From a bacterium BMS3Bbin03 (GTDB lineage: Bacteria > Zhuqueibacterota > JdFR-76 > BMS3Abin05), in the NCBI GenBank assembly GCA_002898015.1, contig BDTM01000014.1, positions 1 through 42,274 of the forward strand: DNA of 42,274 nucleotides, read 5' to 3'. The notes below the pieces were generated by a model. It was not told the origin of the DNA, did no database searches, and saw nothing but the letters and a program-made list of their open reading frames with translations. The position numbers were made by a program, and so were the translations under genes. This document shows, one piece after another, positions 8,805 to 17,708 of this stretch (position 1 is its first letter; each line of letters starts with the position of its first letter).

Positions 8805-9107
8805 TCATCCGTTAAGGAGATTAATCTCATCCACATTAATGGTGGCACGTAAACGATAGGCGGAAATAATCAATGCCAGGCCGACCGCAACTTCCGCAGC
8901 CGCAACCGTCATGATAAAAAAGACAAATATTTGTCCGTCCAGAGAATGTAATTGTCTTGCTAAAACGATAAATGTTAAGTTTACGGAATTTAACATTAAT
9001 TCAATGGACATGAAAATCACGATTGCATTTCGGCGTATTAACACACCGATTACCCCAATGGAGAATAAAATGGCTCCTAAAATCAATAAATTGGTTGCGG
9101 GTATCAT
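8805..9107 (-). CDS. nuoK: NADH-quinone oxidoreductase subunit K
   Basis: This small membrane subunit has 100 residues and three transmembrane helices. The two functionally important buried glutamates are at Glu36 ([16 protein letters not shown]) and Glu72 ([12 protein letters not shown]), the same positions as in Escherichia coli NuoK, and a basic loop RR is at 25-26. A GAGG Shine-Dalgarno precedes the ATG. It sits 17 bases behind nuoJ. Confidence 0.97.
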   Translation of the reverse strand: MIPATNLLILGAILFSIGVIGVLIRRNAIVIFMSIELMLNSVNLTFIVLARQLHSLDGQIFVFFIMTVAAAEVAVGLALIISAYRLRATINVDEINLLNG

Positions 9108-9124
9108 GGTTTCCTCTATTTTTA

Positions 9125-9652
9125 CTAAAGTTCTTTCGGCATCTTTTTGCGTCCCAAAATAATGGCGCCGATCATACCCACAAGAAGTATGATCGAAGCT
9201 AACTCAAAGGGGAACAGGTATTTTGTAAACAAAAGATTTCCAAGCGCTTCCACGTTGCCGATGACGTTCACCTTTGCTTGGGGATAACGGCCTAATGTGC
9301 CGGAGATGGAACCGGATTTAATAATTAACAAGCCTTCGACAAACAAAAGCAGGCCAAAAATGACGCCGAAGATAACCTGAGCGGGTTTTCCAATGGGCAG
9401 CCGCACTTCCTTCCGAAGATTCAGTAACATGATCACAAAAACAAACAGCACCATAATGGCGCCGGCGTAGACCATTACCTGAATAATCGACAGGAACTGT
9501 GCGCCCAACAGTGCGTAAATCGACGCCAGACTGAAGAATGTGACCACTAAAAATAACGCACTGTAAACCGGATTTCTATGAAAGACCATTCCCAATGCCG
9601 AAAGGATGGCTAATATCCCAAATAGATAGAGAAGAACGGTGACCATGAGCAA
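9125..9652 (-). CDS. nuoJ: NADH-quinone oxidoreductase subunit J
   Basis: The membrane subunit has 175 residues with five hydrophobic helices. The conserved TM3 segment [22 protein letters not shown] (in structures the site of the pi-bulge linked to coupling) is present at about residues 58-79. The protein begins MLMVT, and the second ATG two codons in is an alternative start. It follows nuoI by two bases, which suggests translational coupling. Confidence 0.96.
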   Translation of the reverse strand: MLMVTVLLYLFGILAILSALGMVFHRNPVYSALFLVVTFFSLASIYALLGAQFLSIIQVMVYAGAIMVLFVFVIMLLNLRKEVRLPIGKPAQVIFGVIFGLLLFVEGLLIIKSGSISGTLGRYPQAKVNVIGNVEALGNLLFTKYLFPFELASIILLVGMIGAIILGRKKMPKEL

Positions 9653-9654
9653 AT

Positions 9655-10176
9655 TTACCTTTTTTTATTTTCCTCTAATTGTCTCTTGTAGTAATTTCCA
9701 TCTTTTGTGAGATCGTAGTTCTTGAGCAATCGCTCTTTGTCCCAGATTAAACTTTCCCGGGTGTAATCGGCAAAATCATAGATAACGGTTAATTCGATGG
9801 CCTCCTCCGGGCAGGCTTCTTCGCACATTCCGCATAAAATACAGCGCAGCATATCAATCTTATACCAGATAGGATATTTTTCCCGGTCATCCCACGGGGC
9901 CGCGCCGCCCTGCATCGAGATGGCATTCGCAGGACAGGCCGTGGCACACATCTCACAGGCCACACATTTTTCACGCCCTAACTCATCCCGGTTCAAACGA
10001 ATGGCTCCGCGGTAGCCGGGCGGCGGAAACCATTTTTCATCAGGATATTCCAGAGTGATGTGTTTTTTAAAAAGGTGCTTAAACGTAATAGACAGACCCC
10101 CGATAATTGCAGGAATATATAATAAATCCCAAATATTGGGTTTTATGGTGACACGTTTTACATTTTTGACGTTCAT
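9655..10176 (-). CDS. nuoI: NADH-quinone oxidoreductase subunit I (2x[4Fe-4S])
   Basis: This peripheral-arm ferredoxin-like subunit has 173 residues and carries clusters N6a and N6b. The first CxxCxxCxxxCP set is Cys71, 74, 77 and 81 (CVACEMCATACP). The second is Cys112, 115, 118 and 122 (CILCGMCEEACP). The N-terminal amphipathic stretch before residue 45 fits the membrane contact seen in known structures. It lies 79 bases behind nuoH and two bases before nuoJ. Confidence 0.97.
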   Translation of the reverse strand: MNVKNVKRVTIKPNIWDLLYIPAIIGGLSITFKHLFKKHITLEYPDEKWFPPPGYRGAIRLNRDELGREKCVACEMCATACPANAISMQGGAAPWDDREKYPIWYKIDMLRCILCGMCEEACPEEAIELTVIYDFADYTRESLIWDKERLLKNYDLTKDGNYYKRQLEENKKR

Positions 10177-10255
10177 AAAAACCTCGATCTATTTCAGAAC
10201 ATCCCGTAACTCTTAAAAAACTTCAATCAATTTTCCTGCAGGCGCCATTCAGCCC

Positions 10256-11311
10256 TTACGCCAAAAAGGCCATCACAATTGCCGTAACCACGATATTGAC
10301 AAGGGCCAGAGGCAGTAAAATCTTCCAGCCAAGCCGCATTAATTGGTCGTATCGAAACCGCGGCAGAGTCCAGCGAACCCACAAATATAAGAATAAAAAG
10401 AAACCTGTCTTCAGCGAAAAGGCGATGACTGCCAGAAGAATACCCCACACACCCAGAGCACTTTCATTGACCCACGGAAAATCCCAACCGCCAAAAAACA
10501 AAGTGGTCATCAAGGCGGCGGATGTGATCATTCCGGCGTATTCCCCTAACATAAACGATGCGAATTTCATACTTCCGTATTCGGTGTGGTATCCCCCGAC
10601 GAGTTCGGGTTCCGCTTCGGCCATATCAAACGGAAGTCGATTGCTCTCGGCAAAAGCCGCAATCAAAAAAATTAAAAATCCCAGCGGTTGGAGCACCACA
10701 TTCCAGCGCGGTAAAAATCCCCACAGAAGATGCGTTTGAAAATTCACAATTTCGCTAAGGCGAAGGGAGCCGACAATCATTAAAACCCCGATTATGGACA
10801 GTCCGAGCGGCAATTCATAGCTGATCATTTGCGCCGCCGACCGCAAACCGCCTATCAGAGGATATTTGCTATTTGAAGACCAGCCCGCCAGCACAACGCC
10901 GTACACCACAAAGGAGGTTAAAGCGAGGATATAAAGGATGCCGATATTTAAATTGGCAATTTCCATCTGAAAAGAATATCCCCAGGCTGAAAATGTGGGA
11001 CCCACCGGAATCACGGCATACGTCAAGAAAGCGGGAAAGAGCACAAACGAAGGCGCCATTAAATAAATCAATTTACTGCTTTGAGCGGGAATAATTTCTT
11101 CTTTCGTAAAGAATTTGATACCGTCGGCAATGGGCTGGAGCAAGCCCGCCGGCCCGACGCGATTGGGGCCCAGCCGGTCTTGCATAAAGGCACTCACACG
11201 GCGCTCAGCCAGCGTCAAATAAGCCACTATCGTCAAATTTACACCCAGGACAATCACAATTTTGATTACGATAATCACAACATCCAAAATGATATTCCCT
11301 GTTTGCGTCAT
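10256..11311 (-). CDS. nuoH: NADH-quinone oxidoreductase subunit H
   Basis: This membrane subunit forms the quinone chamber with NuoB and NuoD. It has 351 residues and about eight transmembrane helices. The family motifs are RLGPNRVGPAGLLQPIADG (about residues 47-65) and the acidic loop AESNRLPFDMAEAEPELV (about 216-233), which lies at the quinone-binding funnel, followed by GYHTEYGSMKFASF. It lies 32 bases behind nuoG. Confidence 0.97.
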   Translation of the reverse strand: MTQTGNIILDVVIIVIKIVIVLGVNLTIVAYLTLAERRVSAFMQDRLGPNRVGPAGLLQPIADGIKFFTKEEIIPAQSSKLIYLMAPSFVLFPAFLTYAVIPVGPTFSAWGYSFQMEIANLNIGILYILALTSFVVYGVVLAGWSSNSKYPLIGGLRSAAQMISYELPLGLSIIGVLMIVGSLRLSEIVNFQTHLLWGFLPRWNVVLQPLGFLIFLIAAFAESNRLPFDMAEAEPELVGGYHTEYGSMKFASFMLGEYAGMITSAALMTTLFFGGWDFPWVNESALGVWGILLAVIAFSLKTGFFLFLYLWVRWTLPRFRYDQLMRLGWKILLPLALVNIVVTAIVMAFLA

Positions 11312-11343
11312 TTTATTTCCTTAAGTATCGATCTTCATTAAAT

Positions 11344-12909
11344 TCATATACCCTGATCGCCCAATTTAAAATAGGAAATTCCACGGAATGCCGCCTCGTT
11401 TTCGGCCAGATCATTCATCACATCCGAAGCGGAAAGCATCTTCCATTCGCTGTTGAACCGCCTGCCCAAATCCACTAAAATAGCCCAATCTTCTTTTGCC
11501 AAACCGGGCAATTTCAGAGCCTTTGTAAATCTTTGGGTACACCCCTGAACATTTGTAAATGTGCCGGTTTTCTCTGCAAAATAAGATCCGGGAAGCACCA
11601 CGTTGGCTAATTTTGCAATGTCCGATAAGAAGAAATCCTGCACCGCCAGAAATTCTAATTTTTTCAGAATATTTTTCTGTGCATCTGTCAATTTAAAATC
11701 CTTGTCGGCATTGATATAGTAAAGGGCTTTTATCTCCCCTTTATCGATTGTCTTCCACAGGTCGGACTTGATCTTGCCGAAAATAATTTCAGCCCCCCTG
11801 CGATTAGGGGCTTTTTCGGCCCGAATCGTAAAACCGTTCTTGTAAGTGACATCTTCACCGTCAAATAAACCGGTGTAAACATACAGGCGATCCGTTCCTA
11901 TTTCTTCCTTAAACAGTTTTTTCAGCAGGTAATTCTCTTCGTTGGAGGCGAACACCGATCCGACCGCCCCGATGACCTTTGCCCCGTCGGATTTTTTGAT
12001 CAGAACCACTCTGTCGTGAATAATCGAGAGCGCTTCTTCCCAATTGGTGGGATTAAGTTTTTCGCCGGCACGTTTGAGGGGTGATTCGATACGTTCGAGA
12101 TCCTCAAATTTATGAAAGATGTACCGGCCGTCATCACAAATCCAGTGCTGATTCACCGCCTGATTTTCACGGCTTCGAATCCGGTAAATCTTATTGTGCT
12201 GCGTTTGAATATCGATATTACATCCGGCGCTGCACCCGGGACACACACTTTTCGCATGATCCAGATGCCACACCCGGGCCTGGTAAATGAAATCCTCATC
12301 CAGGAGAGCGCCCACCGGACAAATTTCGGTGATGCTGCCATCCAGTTTATCGCCCAATTCTTTTCCGGGGAAGACGGAAATTTCGCTGCGGTAGCCCCGG
12401 TTTTCCACAAACAGAACCTCTTCACCGACAACATCTTTGTAAAAACGCACACACCGCGTGCATAAAATGCAGCGATTCGTCACATAGCGAATGTTGCCGC
12501 CGAACGCTTTCGTCGGACGCACACGCTTATCCTCTTTCGGAAAACGGCTGTGCGAAGAGCCGTATTTATAATCATAATCCTGCAGGTCACATTCACCGGC
12601 CTTGTCGCAAACCGGACAATCCAACGGATGGTTGATGAGCAAAAATTCCAGAATGTCTTTTCTCGCCTTTTTGACTGCCGGCGTATCCGTATGCACCGCC
12701 ATTCCGTCTGCGGCGGTTGTGGCACAGGATATTTCCAGCTTCCGGTGTCCCTCGATTTCAACAAGACACATCCGGCAGCTTCCGGCAATACTGAGCGCGG
12801 GGTGGTAGCAATAATGTGGAATTTCAATGCCCAGTTTCGCTGCGGCCTTAAGTACAGATGTGCCGGGTTCTACCGTAATTTCCTGATCATCTATCTTAAG
12901 CGTTGGCAT
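11344..12909 (-). CDS. nuoG: NADH-quinone oxidoreductase subunit G, short form
   Basis: This iron-sulfur subunit of the peripheral arm has 521 residues, whereas well-studied NuoG/Nqo3 proteins have about 780-910. The N-terminal ligand sets are complete: Cys34, 45, 48 and 62 for the [2Fe-2S] cluster; His94, Cys98, 101 and 107 for N5; Cys147, 150, 153 and 197 for N4. Cys223, 226, 230 and 258 match the N7 cluster found only in some bacteria. The remaining about 260 residues are a shortened molybdopterin-oxidoreductase-like domain (the VLPGSYFAEKTGTFTNVQG part is typical). The start overlaps the nuoF end by 14 bases. The stop is 32 bases before nuoH with no leftover coding sequence, so I read it as a natural short form. 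Confidence 0.95.
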   Translation of the reverse strand: MPTLKIDDQEITVEPGTSVLKAAAKLGIEIPHYCYHPALSIAGSCRMCLVEIEGHRKLEISCATTAADGMAVHTDTPAVKKARKDILEFLLINHPLDCPVCDKAGECDLQDYDYKYGSSHSRFPKEDKRVRPTKAFGGNIRYVTNRCILCTRCVRFYKDVVGEEVLFVENRGYRSEISVFPGKELGDKLDGSITEICPVGALLDEDFIYQARVWHLDHAKSVCPGCSAGCNIDIQTQHNKIYRIRSRENQAVNQHWICDDGRYIFHKFEDLERIESPLKRAGEKLNPTNWEEALSIIHDRVVLIKKSDGAKVIGAVGSVFASNEENYLLKKLFKEEIGTDRLYVYTGLFDGEDVTYKNGFTIRAEKAPNRRGAEIIFGKIKSDLWKTIDKGEIKALYYINADKDFKLTDAQKNILKKLEFLAVQDFFLSDIAKLANVVLPGSYFAEKTGTFTNVQGCTQRFTKALKLPGLAKEDWAILVDLGRRFNSEWKMLSASDVMNDLAENEAAFRGISYFKLGDQGI

Positions 12910-14200
12910 CGGTACCCTTTATACTCTTATCCTTCGTTATCGGACATCTATGCTGCCTGGTATGTTCGATGAATTCATCTCTAAATTTCTGCACAAAGCT
13001 TTTGGCCGGCATGGCCGCCGCATCCCCGAGGGGACAGATCGTGCGTCCCATGATGTTGCCCGCCACATCCTTCAGCAAATCCACGTCATCGACCGTACCC
13101 TCACCGTGTTCTAACCGGCTCAGAAGCTTGACCATCCACATCGTCCCTTCACGGCACGGTGTGCACTGGCCGCAGGATTCGTGTGCATAAAACCGTTCCA
13201 GATTGTAAAGGGCATCCACCATGCAGGTCGTTTCATCCATCACAATGGCTCCGGCGGAGCCCAGCATGGTTCCGATGGACATGAGTGAATCGTAGTCCAT
13301 CGCAACATCGATTTCATCCGGCAGGAGAACCGGTGTGGATGACCCGCCGGGGATAACCGCTTTTAATTGATGGGCTTTGTAGACTCCTCCGGCGTGTTCG
13401 TAAATCAGCTCTTTTAAATTCATTCCCAGCGGAAATTCAAACAATCCCGGATGATTGACATGCCCGGACACACAGTAGAGTTTCGGTCCGGCGTTTTTGG
13501 GGTTGGACCCAATCTTCGAGTACCAGTCGGCGCCCCGTTCCATAATGAGGGGTACGTTTGCGAGTGTTTCCACATTATTTATGATGGTAGGGCTGTTGAA
13601 CAATCCGACAATCGCCGGAAACGGCGGTTTTAGCCGCGGCCACCCTCTTTTGCCCTCGAGCGATTCGATCAATCCCGTTTCTTCCCCGCAGATGTAGGCC
13701 CCGCCGCCGCGATGCACGTTAATATTCAGATCGTAACCCGATCCGAAAATATTTTTTCCCACAAATCCTTTTGCCCGAGCTTCCGCAAGTGCTTTTTCCA
13801 GAATGTCGGCGCCGGCGACAAACTCGCCCCGAATATAAATATAAGCCTGATGACAATTGATGGCGTACGACGAAAGAACAATGCCTTCGATCATCATATG
13901 CGGTTCGTGCTCGATGATGTAGCGGTCCTTAAATGTCCCAGGTTCAGATTCATCGGCGTTACAAATCAGGTATTTCGGATTAGGATTATCCTGCGGGACG
14001 AATCCCCATTTTATCCCGGTCGGGAAACCTGCGCCGCCGCGGCCCCTTAAACCCGATTTTTTTACCTCTTCAATGACCTCTTTGGGGGCGAATTGTTTCA
14101 GCGTCTTCTTCAGCGCTTCGTATCCGCCGTGACCCAGATAAAACTCGATTGTATGTGATTCCGGATTGTCCCGGTTTTTCAGAAAATATAGTTCGTGCAT
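12896..14200 (-). CDS. nuoF: NADH-quinone oxidoreductase subunit F (FMN, NADH site)
   Basis: The NADH-oxidising flavin subunit has 434 residues. The nucleotide/FMN motif GRGGAGFPTG is at 53-62, followed by CNADESEPGTFKDRY (80-94) and GGGAYICGEETGLIES (165-180), both at the FMN pocket. The [4Fe-4S] N3 ligands are Cys343, 346 and 349 (SCGQCTPCREGT) and Cys389. It lies 24 bases behind nuoE and overlaps nuoG by 14 bases, so the NuoEFG module is tightly coupled. Confidence 0.98.
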   Translation of the reverse strand: MHELYFLKNRDNPESHTIEFYLGHGGYEALKKTLKQFAPKEVIEEVKKSGLRGRGGAGFPTGIKWGFVPQDNPNPKYLICNADESEPGTFKDRYIIEHEPHMMIEGIVLSSYAINCHQAYIYIRGEFVAGADILEKALAEARAKGFVGKNIFGSGYDLNINVHRGGGAYICGEETGLIESLEGKRGWPRLKPPFPAIVGLFNSPTIINNVETLANVPLIMERGADWYSKIGSNPKNAGPKLYCVSGHVNHPGLFEFPLGMNLKELIYEHAGGVYKAHQLKAVIPGGSSTPVLLPDEIDVAMDYDSLMSIGTMLGSAGAIVMDETTCMVDALYNLERFYAHESCGQCTPCREGTMWMVKLLSRLEHGEGTVDDVDLLKDVAGNIMGRTICPLGDAAAMPAKSFVQKFRDEFIEHTRQHRCPITKDKSIKGTDANA

Positions 14201-14224
14201 TCAAGACCCTTTTCTGAATGTCTT

Positions 14225-14698
14225 TTATTTCAAACTATCCAGGATTTTATCAATTTTTTCAACAGTGAGTTGTTCGTAATAAGTGTCGTTAATTTGCATA
14301 ACGGGTGCCGTTCCGCAGGAACCCAGGCATTCCACTTTCTTCAATGTAAACTTCTTATCCGGTGTAGTTTCACTGACTTCAATATTCAATTTTTTCTTGA
14401 CATGATCGACAACCGTTTCGGCGCCCATCAACTGGCAGGAGAGTGTTGAGCACACCTGAATCACATATTTTCCTTCGGGTGTGCCCGGGAAAAGGGTGTA
14501 AAAGCTGACCACATTTGCGATTCGGGTGACATTTAATTCCAGCAATTCGCTGATGTAAGCCATAATTTCGGTGGAAACATGTCCGAATTCGCGTTTCGCG
14601 AGGTGAAGTACGGGCAGCATCGCCGCCTCTTTTGTGGGATAATGCGTTAAGATTTCACTAAATTCCTGCTTCGCTGCTTCCGAAAATTCTACTGCCAT
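14225..14698 (-). CDS. nuoE: NADH-quinone oxidoreductase subunit E ([2Fe-2S])
   Basis: This thioredoxin-fold subunit of the NADH dehydrogenase module has 157 residues. A helical N-terminal domain (to about residue 70) ends in the conserved NVVSFYTLF segment. Then come the cluster N1a ligands Cys83 and Cys88 (VCSTLSCQL) and Cys124 and Cys128 (ECLGSCGTAP). It follows nuoD after 92 bases, the longest gap inside the operon; I see no gene or clear hairpin there. Confidence 0.97.
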   Translation of the reverse strand: MAVEFSEAAKQEFSEILTHYPTKEAAMLPVLHLAKREFGHVSTEIMAYISELLELNVTRIANVVSFYTLFPGTPEGKYVIQVCSTLSCQLMGAETVVDHVKKKLNIEVSETTPDKKFTLKKVECLGSCGTAPVMQINDTYYEQLTVEKIDKILDSLK

Positions 14699-14790
14699 TT
14701 TCTGTGCCCTGCTCCTTGCTGTTGCTGCATTTGTATCTGAACCAAAAGCCGGTTATTTTTATGAGACTCCGGTGAACCACCTGCCGGATC

Positions 14791-16035
14791 TTACCGATCC
14801 ATCTCACCCGCCACAATATTCAAACTGCTCATGATAGCGACCGTGTCTGAAAGCAGTCTCCCTTCCAAAATTTTTGGCAAAATTTGATAGTTGTAAAATG
14901 AGGGAGGACGTACACGGAAGCGATAAGGACCGTTTCCGCCATTGCTGATCACATAAAAAGAAAGTTCCCCATTGGGCGATTCGGTGGGCACGTAGGCTTC
15001 ACCCTTACCCGTACGGGGGCCGCGATTGGTCATAATAATTTCAAACTGGTGAATCAGGCCTTCAATTGAATTGTAGACGGCCTCTTTTTTGGGCAGCATA
15101 ACTTTAGTATCGGAATCCACGTTCATCTCTCCCGGCGGCATTTTTTCCAGCGCCTGGCGGATGATCTTGATCGACTGCCGCATTTCTTCCATCCGCACCA
15201 GGTAGCGGTCGTAAACATCGCCCGCATCACCGACCGGAATTTCAAAATCGACCGTCTCATAAAGGGAATACGGCTCAGCCACACGAATGTCCCATTCAAC
15301 ACCGGAAGCCCGCATCACTGGACCGGTTAATCCGTACTGGAACACATCTTCCTTCGAAATCACCCCCACATCCTTGGTACGATTTAACCAGATTTTGTTC
15401 CGGGTGAGCAGACGATCGACTTCAGCCAATGTGGCTCCAAAGTTTTCCAGATAGTCATCCAATTGCCGGAAAAATATCGGTGGAATTTCATCCCGGTCCC
15501 GGGGAACGCCCCCGATTCGGGCATACGATACCGTTAAACGGGTGCCGCTTATAATTTCAAACAAATAATAAATTTTTTCGCGTTCTTTCCAAAGATACAA
15601 AAACGGCGTATAGGCGCCAAGATCGACCCCCTGCGTGCCCATACAGACGAGGTGGTCGCCAATCCGAGACAATTCTGCCAGAATCATCCTGAAATATTGG
15701 ACTCTTTCCGAAACTTCAATTCCGAACAATTTCTCTACGGCCAGAATATAGCTAAAATTATTGTTCAAAGGAGAGACATAATTCATCCGGTCGGTAATGG
15801 TCACCACTTGATTGTAAGTGCGATGTTCTCCCAATTTTTCAAAGCCGTGGTGCAAGTACCCAAGCTCAGGACTCACTTTAACCACCACTTCACCGTCCAA
15901 TTCCATCACCAGACGAAGTGTCCCATGCGTGGCGGGATGAGAAGGGCCGAAATTCAGGAGCATCTTCTCTTCTATGGGGTTGTATTCAAATTCAAACTGT
16001 TCTTTATCGATCAAAGCGTCAAACGATTTTTCCAT
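14791..16035 (-). CDS. nuoD: NADH-quinone oxidoreductase subunit D
   Basis: This 49-kDa-type subunit, related to the NiFe hydrogenase large subunit, forms the quinone site with NuoB. It has 414 residues, normal for a NuoD separate from NuoC. The quinone-site loop FGPSHPATHGTLRL places His33 and His37 at the conserved positions, and YLHHGFEKLGEHRTYNQ follows. Hydrogenase nickel cysteines are absent, as expected. The C-terminal RVRPPSFYNYQ and the final GEMDR are typical. It is 12 bases behind nuoC. Confidence 0.98.
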   Translation of the reverse strand: MEKSFDALIDKEQFEFEYNPIEEKMLLNFGPSHPATHGTLRLVMELDGEVVVKVSPELGYLHHGFEKLGEHRTYNQVVTITDRMNYVSPLNNNFSYILAVEKLFGIEVSERVQYFRMILAELSRIGDHLVCMGTQGVDLGAYTPFLYLWKEREKIYYLFEIISGTRLTVSYARIGGVPRDRDEIPPIFFRQLDDYLENFGATLAEVDRLLTRNKIWLNRTKDVGVISKEDVFQYGLTGPVMRASGVEWDIRVAEPYSLYETVDFEIPVGDAGDVYDRYLVRMEEMRQSIKIIRQALEKMPPGEMNVDSDTKVMLPKKEAVYNSIEGLIHQFEIIMTNRGPRTGKGEAYVPTESPNGELSFYVISNGGNGPYRFRVRPPSFYNYQILPKILEGRLLSDTVAIMSSLNIVAGEMDR

Positions 16036-16047
16036 AACGGTCTGCCT

Positions 16048-16563
16048 CTATTGAGCCATGTCTCGTGTGATTTTTTCAAACTTTCCGCGGTAACCGGTTC
16101 CTTCCACAGGGAATTCTTTCCTCAGAGGATGTCCCTCGAAATCGTCCGGACAGAGAATACGGCGCAAATCCGGATGATGATTAATCGTAATGCCGAACAT
16201 ATCGAATACTTCGCGCTCGGGCCAGTCTGCTCCCGCCCAGAGAGAAATCACACTGTCGATTTGTTCATCTCCTTCCGGAATGAAGGCCTTAATGCGCAGG
16301 CGCCGATTGTAAGTCATCGAATAAAGATGATAAACCACAGCAAATCGTTCAAAGCCGCCTGCTTCAAGATAATCGACACCGCAGAGGTCCATCATCATTT
16401 CAAATTTCAGATCGTCTTCCTCTTTCAGGAAGCCGAGAATATCGACGATCTTATCCCGTTTCACGGAAATGGTCACTTCACCGAGGGCTTCCGTCGCCCC
16501 AAGGAATTGATCCGAAAACGCTTTTTTAACTCGCTCGATAACCGGATTCTTTTCTTCACCCAT
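16048..16563 (-). CDS. nuoC: NADH-quinone oxidoreductase subunit C
   Basis: The 30-kDa-type connecting subunit has 171 residues. The family signature is WPEREVFDMFGITINHHPDLRRIL (positions about 113-136; Glu-Arg-Glu, Asp-Met-Phe-Gly, and the His-Pro-Asp-Leu-Arg-Arg part), followed by the conserved HPLRKEFPV. It is separate from NuoD, not fused as in Escherichia coli. The gene begins three bases after nuoB ends. Confidence 0.97.
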   Translation of the reverse strand: MGEEKNPVIERVKKAFSDQFLGATEALGEVTISVKRDKIVDILGFLKEEDDLKFEMMMDLCGVDYLEAGGFERFAVVYHLYSMTYNRRLRIKAFIPEGDEQIDSVISLWAGADWPEREVFDMFGITINHHPDLRRILCPDDFEGHPLRKEFPVEGTGYRGKFEKITRDMAQ

Positions 16564-16566
16564 CGT

Positions 16567-17052
16567 TTACGCCCGTTTCCTGCTTAATGAATGTTCTTTT
16601 TCAATCTTTTTTTGAATTTTCAGCACGGCATCCAGCAATGTCTCGGGACGCGGGGGGCAGCCCGGCACATACACATCCACCGGGATAAAACGGTCGATGC
16701 CCTGAATAGTGGAATACGTATCAAATAGCCCGCCGGAGGAAGCACAGGCGCCCATCGAAACGACCCATTTGGGATCAGACATCTGCAAGTAGATTCTTTG
16801 AAGAACGGGCATCATTTTGATGTTGATGCGCCCGGCCACAATCATCAAATCGGACTGCCGGGGAGAAAACCGGATCGCTTCTGCTCCGAATCGAGCCATA
16901 TCGTATTTCGGCCCCAAAGTCGCCATTAATTCGATGGCACAACAGGCCGTTCCGAAAGGCATGGGCCACAGGGAATTTTTTCGGGACCAATTCACAAATT
17001 TATCTATTGTGGTGGTAAAGATATTATCGCCCAATTTGCTTCCTACTGCCAT
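16567..17052 (-). CDS. nuoB: NADH-quinone oxidoreductase subunit B (cluster N2)
   Basis: The subunit holding the terminal [4Fe-4S] cluster N2 next to quinone has 161 residues. The ligands are all visible: the vicinal Cys37-Cys38 ([11 protein letters not shown]), Cys103 ([11 protein letters not shown]) and Cys132 (VPGCPPRPE). The usual GTVTNKM-like segment reads [18 protein letters not shown] (about 74-91), a mild divergence. It overlaps the end of nuoA by ten bases. Confidence 0.98.
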   Translation of the reverse strand: MAVGSKLGDNIFTTTIDKFVNWSRKNSLWPMPFGTACCAIELMATLGPKYDMARFGAEAIRFSPRQSDLMIVAGRINIKMMPVLQRIYLQMSDPKWVVSMGACASSGGLFDTYSTIQGIDRFIPVDVYVPGCPPRPETLLDAVLKIQKKIEKEHSLSRKRA

Positions 17053-17408
17053 TCCAGAGCTCCTTTCTTCCAGGCATAAACATACCCAACAAGAAGAATT
17101 CCGACAAAAATCAGCATTTCAATCAGGATGAAGCTGCTCCCGGACAGGAAGCGCTTGAAAACAACCGCCCAGGGATAGAAAAAAATAACTTCAAGATCAA
17201 AGATAATAAATAACATGGCGATCATGTAGAATTTTATAGAGAAGCGAGTCCGGGGTTCGCCAACAGGTTCAACACCGCACTCGTAAGGGGAAAGTTTAAC
17301 GGGATTCGGCCGCTTCGGGCCGATAAACGCAGTACCGGCTAAAATAACAAAAACAACAACACTCATAATTATCATGAATATGAAAACGGGTAACCATTCA
17401 TTCACCAT
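17043..17408 (-). CDS. nuoA: NADH-quinone oxidoreductase subunit A
   Basis: This small membrane subunit has 121 residues and three transmembrane helices. The conserved loop [22 protein letters not shown] lies between helices 1 and 2, and the second helix carries the acidic pair in [16 protein letters not shown], both hallmarks of NuoA/ND3. It is the first gene of the operon. AAGG stands about nine bases before the ATG, and a possible promoter lies 60-90 bases upstream. Confidence 0.97.
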   Translation of the reverse strand: MVNEWLPVFIFMIIMSVVVFVILAGTAFIGPKRPNPVKLSPYECGVEPVGEPRTRFSIKFYMIAMLFIIFDLEVIFFYPWAVVFKRFLSGSSFILIEMLIFVGILLVGYVYAWKKGALEWQ

Positions 17409-17466
17409 AGTTGTAACCTTTTTTATATAAAATCAATAAACAAATATCTTACAAAATTTCTGGCTA

Positions 17467-17495
17467 AATTTAAGTAATTAAAATCTAAAAATCAA
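17467..17495 (-). promoter_or_regulatory. Possible sigma70-type promoter for nuo operon
   Basis: On the minus strand TTGATT (17490-17495) and TAAATT (17467-17472) are separated by 17 bases, each four of six to consensus. The leader to nuoA would be about 55 bases. The region is very AT-rich, so a chance match is likely enough to keep confidence low. The rest of 17409-17600 shows only A/T runs. Confidence 0.3.
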
Positions 17496-17621
17496 ACACT
17501 TTTTTAAGTTTTTAACATTTTAAAAAAAATCTGTTCATCACCTTTTTATTTTTGATATTGCATTTCACAAAGAAATTTATACATTAGAGAATCAAATCAT
17601 CACCCCGGTAAATCAGGGCGA

Positions 17622-17677
17622 TCCGGCAACTTAGATTTAGTGCGGCCTTTGTGAGATAAGCGGCCGCGCCGACCGGA
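17622..17677 (+). promoter_or_regulatory. Possible structured leader RNA before the glycosidase gene
   Basis: TCCGG (17622-17626) pairs with CCGGA (17673-17677). Inside that, GCGGCC (17642-17647) pairs perfectly with GGCCGC (17662-17667). This gives a nested two-stem fold in a GC-rich island of otherwise AT-rich DNA, ending about 30 bases before the start codon. I do not recognise a known riboswitch class: the SAM-I core elements were looked for and are absent. Confidence 0.3.
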
Positions 17678-17708
17678 AACGGACTCAGAGATAAGATAGG
17701 TGAGGAAA

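Noticed and set aside
11344..12909. NuoG truncated by frameshift
   Set aside because: The next gene starts 32 bases later and no remaining NuoG-like coding lies in any frame in between.
15652..16587. 311-codon open frame on the plus strand over nuoC/nuoD
   Set aside because: Antisense to two clear complex I genes; composition and lack of domains mark it as a shadow frame.
17600..17700. SAM-I-like riboswitch
   Set aside because: Short strings such as CCGGCAAC and GAGATAAG are reminiscent, but the conserved core and stem order are missing.
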